Shown here in pieces: positions 25,238 to 33,778 of a stretch of DNA of 42,390 nt (its first letter is position 1; every line of letters starts with the position of its first letter). The stretch is from NCBI GenBank assembly GCA_045589955.1, contig JAZNQD010000065.1:1-42390 (forward strand), given 5' to 3'. The position numbers and the translations under genes are program-made. Source of the DNA: CAJGCS01 sp045589955 (GTDB taxonomy: Bacteria; Bacillota_I; Bacilli_A; ML615J-28; CAG-313). The notes under the pieces are model-generated. The model had not been told where the DNA came from and ran no database searches. It worked only from the letters and a program-made list of their open reading frames with translations.

Positions 25238-27382
25238 ATGAAAAAAATACAAAAAATATTTTATTTAGTATTCGTATTTGTAGCTTTATTTACTATTGTT
25301 GCTTGTCGCAATAAAAATAAAAAAATAGTTAAAGAATATTCTTATAACTATGATATTTCTTTTAGCGATGAAGGCTACAGCTTAGAACAACTAATTGCAC
25401 AAATTGAAAGTGCTAACAATGTTTCATTTAATGGAGCTTCTTTTGATGTTTCAAATAGTAATGCTGAAGTTGTTGAATATGCGAATGGTAGTTTTGTTAC
25501 AAAAAATACTGGCGCTTCGCAAGTTGTTTTAACAAATGAAGAAAATAAAATTACTGTTAATATTAATATTAAACCTTCAATGATTGTTTTAGCATCATAT
25601 GAAATGAAACAAGGGAATTCACAAAGTGTTTCAGTTAAATTTAAACCTGAAAGTGCTAAGGAATCTTATGAAATTACATCATCAAATCCTGATGTTGTTT
25701 CTGCTGGAAATAAAAATATTATTCGTGCTTTAAGTGCTGGTACAGCGGAAATTACTGTTACATCTGCAAGTGGATTAACAGAAAAATTTGAAGTTACTGT
25801 TGATGAAGTAGTTTATAAAATTACTTATGAAGTCAGTGATGATAATATAGAATACATGGTCCCATCATTTGATGAACTTCCTAAAGAATATAAGGCTTCA
25901 GATTTACCTATCAAATTACCAGTAATTGAGCGCCCTGGATATGCTTTCTTTGGATGGCAAATCAATCCAATTGGCGAAGATTACACTATTGAAAATCTTG
26001 TTTCTTCAGTTCCTGTAAATACAAAAGGCAATATCACTTTAAGACCAATTGTTTTAAGAAGTCGTCTTGAATTAAGATTAGAAGATACTTCGGTGATCAA
26101 ACCGAATGAGTCAGTTAATATTTTACATGAAGTATTTAATGTTCCTGAAGATAAACATGAAATTGTCTGGGAAAGTAAAAATGACCATATTGCAACAGTC
26201 GATCAAAATGGAAAAGTTACTGGTATGAGTGATGGAGTAGCGGAAATAGTCGCTTATCTAAAAGATATGCCAGATGTTAATATGACCATCTTTGTTTCAG
26301 TTGATGGTAACTTAAATAACCATTCAACTTTACTTGACTACTTACAATCAATTGCAATTGAAGAGATTGTTACTAAACGTATTACTGTTATTGCATATCA
26401 AGGTAACTACACTACATATATGTATAGTGGAGTATCATTATACTTATTTGAAGACTTAAAAATTATTGAACAAATGACTTCTGCAAATATGTCAAACCGT
26501 CCAGGAGACATTTATGAAAAACACTACATTACCGTTCATGACACAGCATCAGGTGCTGAAAGCGCAAATGCTAAGAGCCATGCTAACTATGTAAACCAAG
26601 GCGGAGAAGGAACTTCATGGCATTACTCAGTAGGTAATGATGGAATCTATCATCAAATTCCTGATAATGAAAGAGCATTCCATGCAGGTGATGGAACTCG
26701 TCCATATAAACTTACTGCATCAGGCGTTAAGGGCTCTAATAAATATCCGGAAGTTACTATTTCTGCAGATGGATATTATGAATTAGACGGACAAAAATCA
26801 AAAGTAAAAGCTCCGACAAAAGAAGTTGGTGGCAAAACTGTTAATACAACAACCGAAGACATTAACGATTTTGGTATTAGAGTAGTATTACAAGATGGAG
26901 AATATTATATTGGTGTTACTTACTTCAATGATACTTATGATAAGATTTCAAATGGTGGTGGTAACTGTAACGCTATTGGTATTGAAATGTGCGTAAATAA
27001 AGGCAGTGATATTTTCTATACATGGCAGAAGAATGCTAAACTTGTTGCTAAGTTGTTATATGATAATAATTTAACTATTGATGATGTTAAACCTCACCAT
27101 TTCTTCAGTGGTAAAGATTGCCCTGCAACTATGTTACATGCAGAAATGTGGGATATGTTTATTGATATGGTTGAAGTTGAATACAAAATTAGAAGTGAGT
27201 ACGCTGGATATAAAATTTCAATCTCATCAAGTGATCCAAGTTTTGTTGGAAATAATGGTAAAGTATTAAAACAAGCGCCATTATCTCGCTCTGTTTCGTA
27301 CACAATTACAGTTGAAAAAGATGGCATTTCTGAGTCAGTTACACTTTCAACTGTTATTCCTGGAAGATTATCTTTACAATAA
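25238..27382 (+). CDS. Lipoprotein N-acetylmuramoyl-L-alanine amidase with Big_2 and Listeria-Bacteroides repeat domains
   Basis: The 714-residue lipoprotein has a signal peptide ending in IVAC with Cys23. Residues about 107-190 and 275-357 are Big_2 Ig-like domains. Between them, at about 195-270, is one Listeria-Bacteroides (Flg_new) repeat with GYAFFGWQ. An Amidase_2/PGRP-type catalytic domain spans about 410-650. Its zinc ligands are probably His434 (TVHDTASG), His620 and Cys628 (HHFFSGKDCP), with Lys626 in the place of the T7 lysozyme catalytic lysine. About 60 residues follow, perhaps another Ig-like fold. It should cut the amide between MurNAc and the stem peptide, outside the cell. 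The gene has its own extended promoter and sits before another giant surface lipoprotein. Confidence 0.9.
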   Translation: MKKIQKIFYLVFVFVALFTIVACRNKNKKIVKEYSYNYDISFSDEGYSLEQLIAQIESANNVSFNGASFDVSNSNAEVVEYANGSFVTKNTGASQVVLTNEENKITVNINIKPSMIVLASYEMKQGNSQSVSVKFKPESAKESYEITSSNPDVVSAGNKNIIRALSAGTAEITVTSASGLTEKFEVTVDEVVYKITYEVSDDNIEYMVPSFDELPKEYKASDLPIKLPVIERPGYAFFGWQINPIGEDYTIENLVSSVPVNTKGNITLRPIVLRSRLELRLEDTSVIKPNESVNILHEVFNVPEDKHEIVWESKNDHIATVDQNGKVTGMSDGVAEIVAYLKDMPDVNMTIFVSVDGNLNNHSTLLDYLQSIAIEEIVTKRITVIAYQGNYTTYMYSGVSLYLFEDLKIIEQMTSANMSNRPGDIYEKHYITVHDTASGAESANAKSHANYVNQGGEGTSWHYSVGNDGIYHQIPDNERAFHAGDGTRPYKLTASGVKGSNKYPEVTISADGYYELDGQKSKVKAPTKEVGGKTVNTTTEDINDFGIRVVLQDGEYYIGVTYFNDTYDKISNGGGNCNAIGIEMCVNKGSDIFYTWQKNAKLVAKLLYDNNLTIDDVKPHHFFSGKDCPATMLHAEMWDMFIDMVEVEYKIRSEYAGYKISISSSDPSFVGNNGKVLKQAPLSRSVSYTITVEKDGISESVTLSTVIPGRLSLQ

Positions 27383-27415
27383 AATTTAAAAAAAGTATTT
27401 AAATGTGAAAAACGC

Positions 27416-27444
27416 TTGCAAAAGAATACGAAAAATGCTATAAT
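27416..27444 (+). promoter_or_regulatory. Promoter of the giant repeat lipoprotein gene
   Basis: TTGCAA (27416-27421), a 17-bp spacer, TGC and TATAAT (27439-27444) form an extended -10 promoter very like that of greA. The strong SD AAAAGGAGA follows. Confidence 0.82.
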
Positions 27445-27482
27445 AAGTTTGTAAAATTAAAAATTATAAAAAGGAGAACACA

Positions 27483-30400
27483 ATGTCAAATCTAAATAAG
27501 AAAATTTTATTATTCTTAATGTTTGTTGGCTTAACTTTAGGTTTAGTTGGATGTGCTAATCCAGACAATTCTGTTCGTATTCGTTTCCCTCAAGAAGAAT
27601 ATGAAATCAGATTAAATGAAACTAAAGTTATTGAACCTACAATCATCAAATCATCACAAGCTGGTGACATCGATTTAGTTTACACAAGTAGTGATGAAAG
27701 TATTGTTAAAGTTGTTGATGGTGTCTTAGTTCCAGTCGCTATGGGTGAAGCTACTGTTAAAGTAGAATGGGCTAATAAAGACATTATCTTTGATAAAGTA
27801 ACTGTTAAGGTAATTAAAGCTGCTTTACCTAAACCTGTATTAAACTATGAAGCTGCAATGTTAAAGAATGCTTCACAAGTTGTTTCAGTTTCTTTAGGTA
27901 ATAACTTAACAGAAGCTACTGCTACATTTGAAGCATTAACTCCTGAAATTGCTGAAATTACTCCTGAAGGCACAATCACTGCAGTTGCAGTTGGTACTGC
28001 TAAATTCAAAGTAACTGTTGCTGACTATGAAGAATCAGAATCTGAAGAATTTGAAGTAAGAGTTGATGAATCTGATTTTGCTATTAAGTACAACTTAAAT
28101 GGTGGTGAAAACCATGCTGAAAATCCTCTTGGATATTCTGCACTTGAATTACCTCTTGTACTTAAAGAAGCTTCTAAAGCTGGTTATGCATTCTTAGGCT
28201 GGTACAATGCAGCTGACGAAAAAGTAGAAGCAATTCCTGCTGGTACATTAGGCGATGTTGAAGTTTCTGCTAAATGGCAAATCGTTGAATACACTATCAA
28301 AGTATCTGGTTTAGAAGGCGCTGCATTTGAAGGCGGTTATGCTCTTCCTGATCATTATACAGTTGAAAGTGATGAAATTGTATTCGCTGCTCCTGCAAAA
28401 GCTGGTTACAAATTCTTAGGCTACTATGCTGGTGAAGAAAAAGTAGAAAAAGTTGCTAAAGGCTCAACTGGTAATGTTGAATTAGTTGCTAAATGGGAAA
28501 TCGAAGAATACTCAATTTCTTATGAAACAGCTCATGGTCAATTACCTGGTTATGCTACAGTTGAAGATGCAATCGCTGATTTCTTAGCTGACTATAATAC
28601 TGCTAGAAATAAATCTCATACTGTTGATACATTCAAAGAATTAGGCTCTTGGTCTGAAATTTCAGATGCATCATTATTCTTATATAATGCTACATACAGA
28701 GCTAAATGGGCTTGGTTAGTTGATTACATTGCAAGTGTTGCTGGTAAAGCTAACAAACCTGCATATCAAGACTTTAATAAATATAATTCACAATCTGAAT
28801 TAAATGCTGCAAATAGTAACTACATTTACGAAATCGCATACGAATTACGTGGATGGGTTGGTCAAATCAAATATACTAAGAACGGTAACTTCCACTCTGC
28901 TGATTACAGTGATTCAGCTGTAAGTGCTCAAATGTTTGATTTCTGTGGTGTTCCTACTAAGTACAATGTTGAATCAGAAGATATCGTATTACCTGTATTA
29001 GAAACTCCTGGTTATGCATTCTTAGGTTGGTATAACGAAGCTGATCAAAAAGTTGAAAAAATTGCTAAAGGCTCAACTGGTAATGTTAAAGTTGTTGCTA
29101 AATGGGAAATGGAAACTTATGACATCGTTTATAACTTAGATGGTGGTCAATGGTCTGGTTTATTTAGCGCTCATGATCAAGTAGTTGCAGAATTCTTAAA
29201 AGATTACTCTGCATATTCTAAAGAAGAAATCACTACAGCTGCTGCTTACTGGAAATCTGGTTCAAAAACAAGTTTCTGGAAAAATGCTGAAATGCATGCT
29301 AAATGGTCTTGGATTTTTGAAGTATTAATTCCAATGGCTAAAGCACAAGGTGAATCTACAGAATACTTAGAAAATATGCTTCTAGCTACTCCAACTGTTT
29401 CTGGTTATGCTACTCAAAACGTTGCTATCTTCTTATTACAAATTAATAACAATTTATGGAATGAACAATATAAAGCTACTTATGGTGGTTTATCAAGTAA
29501 ATGGACTACAGTTGATTGTACAGCTGTAACATTCGAAGCTTATGCTGATTACTTACCTGCTCAATTTGGTAAATTAACTACTGAATATACAATCGTTGAT
29601 GCTGTAAGCTTACCTACTCCAGTTAAAGAAGATCATGTATTCTTAGGTTGGTATAAAGGTGATGCTAAAGTTGAAGGTATCGCTGCTGGTTCTTATGGTG
29701 ATGTTGAATTAACAGCTAAATGGCATAAGATCGTTAGATACCCATTAACTTGGAACTTAGATGGTGGTCAATGGGAAGCTGGTAAAGAAGGTGCTGCTGA
29801 ATTCAAAGAAGGTGAATATGCTGCAGTTGTTCTTCCTACTCCTGTTAAACAATATCATGCATTCTTAGGTTGGTATAATGCTGCTGGTGAAAAAGTTGAA
29901 GCATTAACTGCTGATCAAGCTTATGAATTAACAGCTAAATGGGAAGACCAAAGAATCGATGGTGGAACTCAATACGTATTATTTGTTCTTGACGGTGGTA
30001 ACTGGAAAGAAGGTCAAGTTCCTGGTGTAGATGTTACTGATTACGTAGAAGTATTAAAACTTATCCCAGCTAAAGCTGGTTACGAATTCGCTGAATGGGT
30101 TGTTGAATCTGACAACAACACTGATCCAGTAACAGTTATTTACACTGCAACATGGAAAAAATTAGAAGTTTACACAATCAGCTATGAATTAGATGGTGGT
30201 GTAAATGCTGAAAGTAATCCTGCTGAATATACAGCTGATCAATTACCTATCGTATTAGCTCCTGCAACAAAAGCTGGTTTCAATTTCTTAGGTTGGTACG
30301 TTGGTGATCAAAAAGTTGAAGAAATCGCTGCTGGAACTACTGGTAATTTAACATTAACTGCTAAATGGGAATCTAACACTGTTGAAATTACATTTGAATT

Positions 30401-31610
30401 AAATGGTGGTGAAATGGCTGGTAATGCTCCTTCATTCGAAAGTGTTGCTGCTGAATTATTAGCTGATTTCAATAGAATCGGTGGAACTTCATTAGATGCT
30501 GCTGGCTTTGCTGCTGGTTCAAGTTCAGCTATTAAAGTTGTTATGGCAGATGCTGATTTCTTAGCTAAATGGAATTGGTTCTTTGCATTTGCAATTGCTG
30601 ACTTAAAAGCTGCTAATCCAGATGCAACAAGTGCATACTTACTTGATGTTTACCCTGCATTAGAAGAATCATTAAAAGGCGAATATGCAATCTTCACTGG
30701 TTCAAATGGTGCTAACGCTAGAACAATGATTAGAAACTATATCGGTGGTTTATTACAATCTCAAAAAGGTTGCTCATCTAACACTGTATTCCAAGCATTC
30801 GCAACAGACTTCTCTGATCCAGCTCGTCAAGCTGCATTAGTTGCTGCTGCTCCTGTTACTTATACTTTCCAATATGAAACTGGTACTCAATTACCTGTTC
30901 CTACTAAAGAAGGTTATGTATTCTTAGGTTGGTTCGATGGTGAAGAAAAACATGAAACTGCATTAAAGAGCGGTAGCTTATCAGCTAAATGGGAAGAAGA
31001 ACAAGTTGGTCCATTCGCTATTTCTTATGATCTAGCTGGTGGTCAATGGGGTACTACTCCATTAACAAGTCATGAAGAAATGAAAGCTGCATTCTTAGCT
31101 GACATGGCTGAATACTTAATTAGCCTTGGTCAAAAACTTGAATCAATTGATCCAGTTGACCAAAAAGCAGAACACTTAACTGACTTCTTTGGTATCTCTT
31201 ATGCACAAAGAGAACAAATTCCTGCATTCTTTACAACTCATGCAGTTTACTCTGCAAAATGGAAATGGATGTATGACTATGTTGCACAAGTATCTGGTGC
31301 TGATGTAACTAATAGTACAATCTTAAGATCAAATATCCATGGTTTCGTTTATGCAACTATTAAAGAAAACTGGCCAGTAAGCCATGACTTCTCACAAGTT
31401 GCATTTGGTGATTATAAAGATTTAATGCCTGCTTCTTTAGGTACTCAAGTTGTTGCTCCTACTCAATATGAATATGGTGTTGCAACTGAATTACCAACTC
31501 CTGTAAAAGATGGTGCTACATTCGCTGGTTGGACATTAAATGGTGAAGCATTTACTGGTATTACAGCTGAAACTAAAGGCGATTTAGCATTAGTAGCTAC
31601 ATGGAAATAA
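27483..31610 (+). CDS. Giant repeat lipoprotein: Listeria-Bacteroides repeats with four copies of an unrecognised inserted module
   Basis: The 1375-residue lipoprotein has a signal peptide with lipobox LVGC (Cys24) and two Ig-like domains up to about residue 195. The rest is built from about nine Listeria-Bacteroides (Flg_new/InlB B) repeats, each with a GYxFLGWY-type turn and a closing 'AKW': around 234-265, 308-338, 510-541, 718-747, 792-820, 866-891, 932-962, 1144-1170 and 1344-1374. Four repeats are interrupted by a module of about 150 residues (roughly 345-500, 549-703, 970-1133, 1180-1337), each with an acidic 'FLADY'-like helix and an AKWxW motif. I do not recognise this module. No catalytic site or cell-wall sorting signal is seen. 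The likely role is surface adhesion or binding. The codons are dominated by GCT, GTT and GAA, typical of a highly expressed gene here. Confidence 0.82.
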   Translation: MSNLNKKILLFLMFVGLTLGLVGCANPDNSVRIRFPQEEYEIRLNETKVIEPTIIKSSQAGDIDLVYTSSDESIVKVVDGVLVPVAMGEATVKVEWANKDIIFDKVTVKVIKAALPKPVLNYEAAMLKNASQVVSVSLGNNLTEATATFEALTPEIAEITPEGTITAVAVGTAKFKVTVADYEESESEEFEVRVDESDFAIKYNLNGGENHAENPLGYSALELPLVLKEASKAGYAFLGWYNAADEKVEAIPAGTLGDVEVSAKWQIVEYTIKVSGLEGAAFEGGYALPDHYTVESDEIVFAAPAKAGYKFLGYYAGEEKVEKVAKGSTGNVELVAKWEIEEYSISYETAHGQLPGYATVEDAIADFLADYNTARNKSHTVDTFKELGSWSEISDASLFLYNATYRAKWAWLVDYIASVAGKANKPAYQDFNKYNSQSELNAANSNYIYEIAYELRGWVGQIKYTKNGNFHSADYSDSAVSAQMFDFCGVPTKYNVESEDIVLPVLETPGYAFLGWYNEADQKVEKIAKGSTGNVKVVAKWEMETYDIVYNLDGGQWSGLFSAHDQVVAEFLKDYSAYSKEEITTAAAYWKSGSKTSFWKNAEMHAKWSWIFEVLIPMAKAQGESTEYLENMLLATPTVSGYATQNVAIFLLQINNNLWNEQYKATYGGLSSKWTTVDCTAVTFEAYADYLPAQFGKLTTEYTIVDAVSLPTPVKEDHVFLGWYKGDAKVEGIAAGSYGDVELTAKWHKIVRYPLTWNLDGGQWEAGKEGAAEFKEGEYAAVVLPTPVKQYHAFLGWYNAAGEKVEALTADQAYELTAKWEDQRIDGGTQYVLFVLDGGNWKEGQVPGVDVTDYVEVLKLIPAKAGYEFAEWVVESDNNTDPVTVIYTATWKKLEVYTISYELDGGVNAESNPAEYTADQLPIVLAPATKAGFNFLGWYVGDQKVEEIAAGTTGNLTLTAKWESNTVEITFELNGGEMAGNAPSFESVAAELLADFNRIGGTSLDAAGFAAGSSSAIKVVMADADFLAKWNWFFAFAIADLKAANPDATSAYLLDVYPALEESLKGEYAIFTGSNGANARTMIRNYIGGLLQSQKGCSSNTVFQAFATDFSDPARQAALVAAAPVTYTFQYETGTQLPVPTKEGYVFLGWFDGEEKHETALKSGSLSAKWEEEQVGPFAISYDLAGGQWGTTPLTSHEEMKAAFLADMAEYLISLGQKLESIDPVDQKAEHLTDFFGISYAQREQIPAFFTTHAVYSAKWKWMYDYVAQVSGADVTNSTILRSNIHGFVYATIKENWPVSHDFSQVAFGDYKDLMPASLGTQVVAPTQYEYGVATELPTPVKDGATFAGWTLNGEAFTGITAETKGDLALVATWK
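28515..28982 (+). repeat. Inserted module copy A in the giant lipoprotein
   Basis: Residues about 345-500. Key landmarks are IADFLADYN at 364-372 and AKWAWLVDY at 407-415. It lies between the opening strand of a Listeria-Bacteroides repeat and its GYAFLGWY part. Confidence 0.6.
29127..29591 (+). repeat. Inserted module copy B in the giant lipoprotein
   Basis: Residues about 549-703. Landmarks are VAEFLKDYS near 568-576 and AKWSWIFEV at 606-614. The repeat opening YNLDGGQW precedes it and LPTPVKEDHVFLGWY follows it. Confidence 0.6.
30390..30881 (+). repeat. Inserted module copy C in the giant lipoprotein
   Basis: Residues about 970-1133. Landmarks are AAELLADFN near 989-997 and AKWNWFFAF at 1028-1036. 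FELNGGE precedes it and LPVPTKEGYVFLGWF follows it. Confidence 0.6.
31020..31493 (+). repeat. Inserted module copy D in the giant lipoprotein
   Basis: Residues about 1180-1337. Landmarks are KAAFLADMA near 1201-1209 and AKWKWMYDY at 1258-1266. YDLAGGQW precedes it and LPTPVKDGATFAGW follows it. The spacing between the two landmarks is longer here than in the other copies. Confidence 0.58.
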
Positions 31611-31615
31611 TTAAA

Positions 31616-31690
31616 TAGGAAAAAGTTTAAAAAGATTTGTCATAAACCTTTTAAAAATATAGGTGGTACTTATGTACCACCTTTTTCCTA
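31616..31690 (+). terminator. Compound terminator-like structure after the giant lipoprotein gene
   Basis: The inner hairpin AGGTGGTAC (31661-31669) with GTACCACCT (31674-31682) and a T tract is a good terminator. It and an imperfect hairpin (about 31626-31656) are enclosed by a perfect 10-bp outer stem, TAGGAAAAAG (31616-31625) with CTTTTTCCTA (31681-31690). Confidence 0.75.
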
Positions 31691-31703
31691 CTTATTATAT
31701 TTT

Positions 31704-31732
31704 TTGCGTTTTTGGGGTTTTTGTGATATAAT
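31704..31732 (+). promoter_or_regulatory. Extended -10 promoter of rsmE-mtaB-cshB-nfo
   Basis: TGA-TATAAT (-10 at 31727-31732) with the weak -35 TTGCGT (31704-31709) 17 bp upstream. The predicted leader is only about a dozen bases and begins near the SD AAAGGTGA. Confidence 0.65.
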
Positions 31733-31749
31733 TTATAAAAGGTGATAGT

Positions 31750-32478
31750 ATGCAAAGATATTTCGTAGAAAAAATTGAAAATGAAAAAAATATAATAATT
31801 AATAATGATGATTATTACCATATTACAAAAGTTATGCGTATGCATATAAATGATAGAGTATATCTTTGTGATACAGTTAATAGTTATATTTGTAAGATTA
31901 TTGAAATAACAAAGACAGAAGTAGTTTTAGAAGCAGTTGAAAAACTGAATGAGAAAAAAGAATTAGCAATGAATGTTACAATTGCTCATGGAATTATTAG
32001 AAAAGAAAAAATGGAAGAAACAATCGAAAAAATTAGTGCCTTAGGAGCGACAACTTATTTACCAGTTGATATGGAACGCTGTAATGCAAAATTTCATGAT
32101 GATAAACTTGATAAAAAAATGATTCGTCTTAATAAGATTGCTAAAGAAGCGTGTGAGCAATCCCATCGTACAAACCTATTAAATGTTCTTCAACCAATTT
32201 CATTTAAAAATTTATTAAATGAGTGTAACAAGTATGACTTATTACTTGTTGCTTATGAAAACACTAACCCGGAAGAATCACTTAAAAAAATATTACAAAA
32301 GAATCATTATCAAAGAGTTTTAGTTCTTGTTGGTCCAGAAGGCGGAATAAGTGAAAAAGAATTAGAACTTCTTGAAAAAAAGGGCTTTGTTAAAGTTTCT
32401 CTTGGTCCAAGAATCCTAAGAACAGAACTTGCTCCTGTTTATATCATGAGTGTTATTGGCTATGAATTGGAGTCTTGA
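31750..32478 (+). CDS. rsmE: 16S rRNA m3U1498 methyltransferase RsmE
   Basis: The 242-residue protein matches RsmE: an N-terminal PUA-like domain (MQRYFVEKIEN..., HITKVMRMHINDRV) and a C-terminal SPOUT knot with LVLVGPEGGISEKELELL and SLGPRILRTELAPVYIMSVIGYEL. It methylates N3 of U1498 of 16S rRNA. The SD AAAGGTGA lies before the ATG. It is the only gene in this window ending in TGA, one base before the mtaB start. If TGA were read as Trp, the protein would gain only seven residues before a TAA. Confidence 0.95.
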   Translation: MQRYFVEKIENEKNIIINNDDYYHITKVMRMHINDRVYLCDTVNSYICKIIEITKTEVVLEAVEKLNEKKELAMNVTIAHGIIRKEKMEETIEKISALGATTYLPVDMERCNAKFHDDKLDKKMIRLNKIAKEACEQSHRTNLLNVLQPISFKNLLNECNKYDLLLVAYENTNPEESLKKILQKNHYQRVLVLVGPEGGISEKELELLEKKGFVKVSLGPRILRTELAPVYIMSVIGYELES

Positions 32479-32479
32479 T

Positions 32480-33778
32480 ATGGAAAAATTAAGATTTAAT
32501 ATTACAACTTTAGGATGTAAAGTTAATAGCTATGAGAGTGAAGCTTTAATTAATTACCTTATGAATAAGGGGTGGGAGTTTTCAACTGATAAAAATGTCG
32601 ATGTTTCAATTATAAACACATGTACCGTTACATCAATGTCTGATCAAAAAAGTAGACAAGCAATCAGAAATGCTAGAAAAAATAACCCTAATGCAATTGT
32701 TGTTGCGATGGGGTGTTATACGCAACTTTCAAGTTTTGAAGCAGGAGAAATTGCTGATATTGTTATAGGTACGAATAATCGTTTAAAAGTTTATGAACTT
32801 GTAAATGATTTTATATATAATAAGGAAAAGAAAAATATTGTTGATGACATTTTTAAAGTTACTTGTTTTGAAGAACTTAAAGTTAATACTCTGAAAACAC
32901 ATACACGTGGTTTTATAAAAATCCAAGAAGGATGTGAAAATTATTGTAGTTACTGTGCTATTCCCTATTCTAGGGGCAAAATACGCAGTAGAAATCCACT
33001 TTTTGTAATTGATGAGATAAATACACTAATTGAAAAAGGAACAAAAGAAATTATTATTTCTGGAATCAATACTGGTGCATATGGCAAAGATTTGGAAAAT
33101 ATGAATCTTGCAAAGTTGATTGAAATGATTATGCAAAGAACAAGTTTGTATCGCTTACGTATTTCATCAATTGAACTTATGGAAATTACTGAAGAATTGT
33201 TAGAAGTTATAAAAAAATATGAAACAAGAATAGCTCGTCATTTCCATATTCCTGCCCAAGGAGGTTCCAACAGCGTTTTAGAAAGAATGAATCGTAAATA
33301 TAATTCGCAAGAATATATAAATAAAATCGATAAAATTAGAAATATGTTTGGCGATGTTGCCATAACTACTGACTTTTTAGCCGGATTTGTTGGTGAAACT
33401 GAAAACGAGTTTGAAGAAGCAAAAGAGTTTATTAATCGAATAGCTTATTCTGATATGCATATTTTTCCTTACTCTCGTCGTAAAGGAACAAAAGCTGATT
33501 TAATGAAGGGACATTTAAATCCAAAAGTGCAAAAAGAAAGAGCAAGAATTCTTTTAGATATAGCTCAAAAAATGAAAAATGATTATGAGCAAAAATATAT
33601 TGGTAAGACTGTTGAGGTTCTTGTTGAAAATCAAAAGAATGGATATTGGCGTGGATATACAACAAATTATCTAGATGTTCATTTTTTATCAGATGATAAT
33701 TTAGAAAATCAATTAATAAACGTTGAAGTTGTAAAAATAGAAAACAATACTATTTATGGTATTAGAAAGGATGATTAA
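32480..33778 (+). CDS. mtaB: tRNA t6A37 methylthiotransferase MtaB
   Basis: The 432-residue radical-SAM methylthiotransferase has an N-terminal UPF0004 domain beginning TLGCKVNSYESEAL (Cys13), further cluster cysteines in INTCTV and AMGCY, the radical-SAM triad Cys152-x3-Cys156-x2-Cys159 (CENYCSYC), and a C-terminal TRAM-like domain. MtaB converts t6A37 to ms2t6A37 in tRNA. The KVNSYES wording separates MtaB from MiaB and RimO. The ATG at 32480 has GGAG at 32469-32472; an upstream in-frame start at 32450 would lie inside rsmE. The rsmE-mtaB order is common in Firmicutes, with both downstream of dnaJ in Bacillus. Confidence 0.94.
   Translation: MEKLRFNITTLGCKVNSYESEALINYLMNKGWEFSTDKNVDVSIINTCTVTSMSDQKSRQAIRNARKNNPNAIVVAMGCYTQLSSFEAGEIADIVIGTNNRLKVYELVNDFIYNKEKKNIVDDIFKVTCFEELKVNTLKTHTRGFIKIQEGCENYCSYCAIPYSRGKIRSRNPLFVIDEINTLIEKGTKEIIISGINTGAYGKDLENMNLAKLIEMIMQRTSLYRLRISSIELMEITEELLEVIKKYETRIARHFHIPAQGGSNSVLERMNRKYNSQEYINKIDKIRNMFGDVAITTDFLAGFVGETENEFEEAKEFINRIAYSDMHIFPYSRRKGTKADLMKGHLNPKVQKERARILLDIAQKMKNDYEQKYIGKTVEVLVENQKNGYWRGYTTNYLDVHFLSDDNLENQLINVEVVKIENNTIYGIRKDD

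Noticed and set aside
27483..31610. CRISPR or tandem DNA repeat in the lipoprotein gene
   Set aside because: The repeated words such as the FLGWY and AKW codons are protein repeats within an open frame with variable spacing, not a DNA repeat-spacer array.
32450..32500. TGA decoded as tryptophan (genetic code 4)
   Set aside because: All 38 genes use TGG for Trp and keep full family length without internal TGA, so code 11 fits; only the rsmE end is formally ambiguous.
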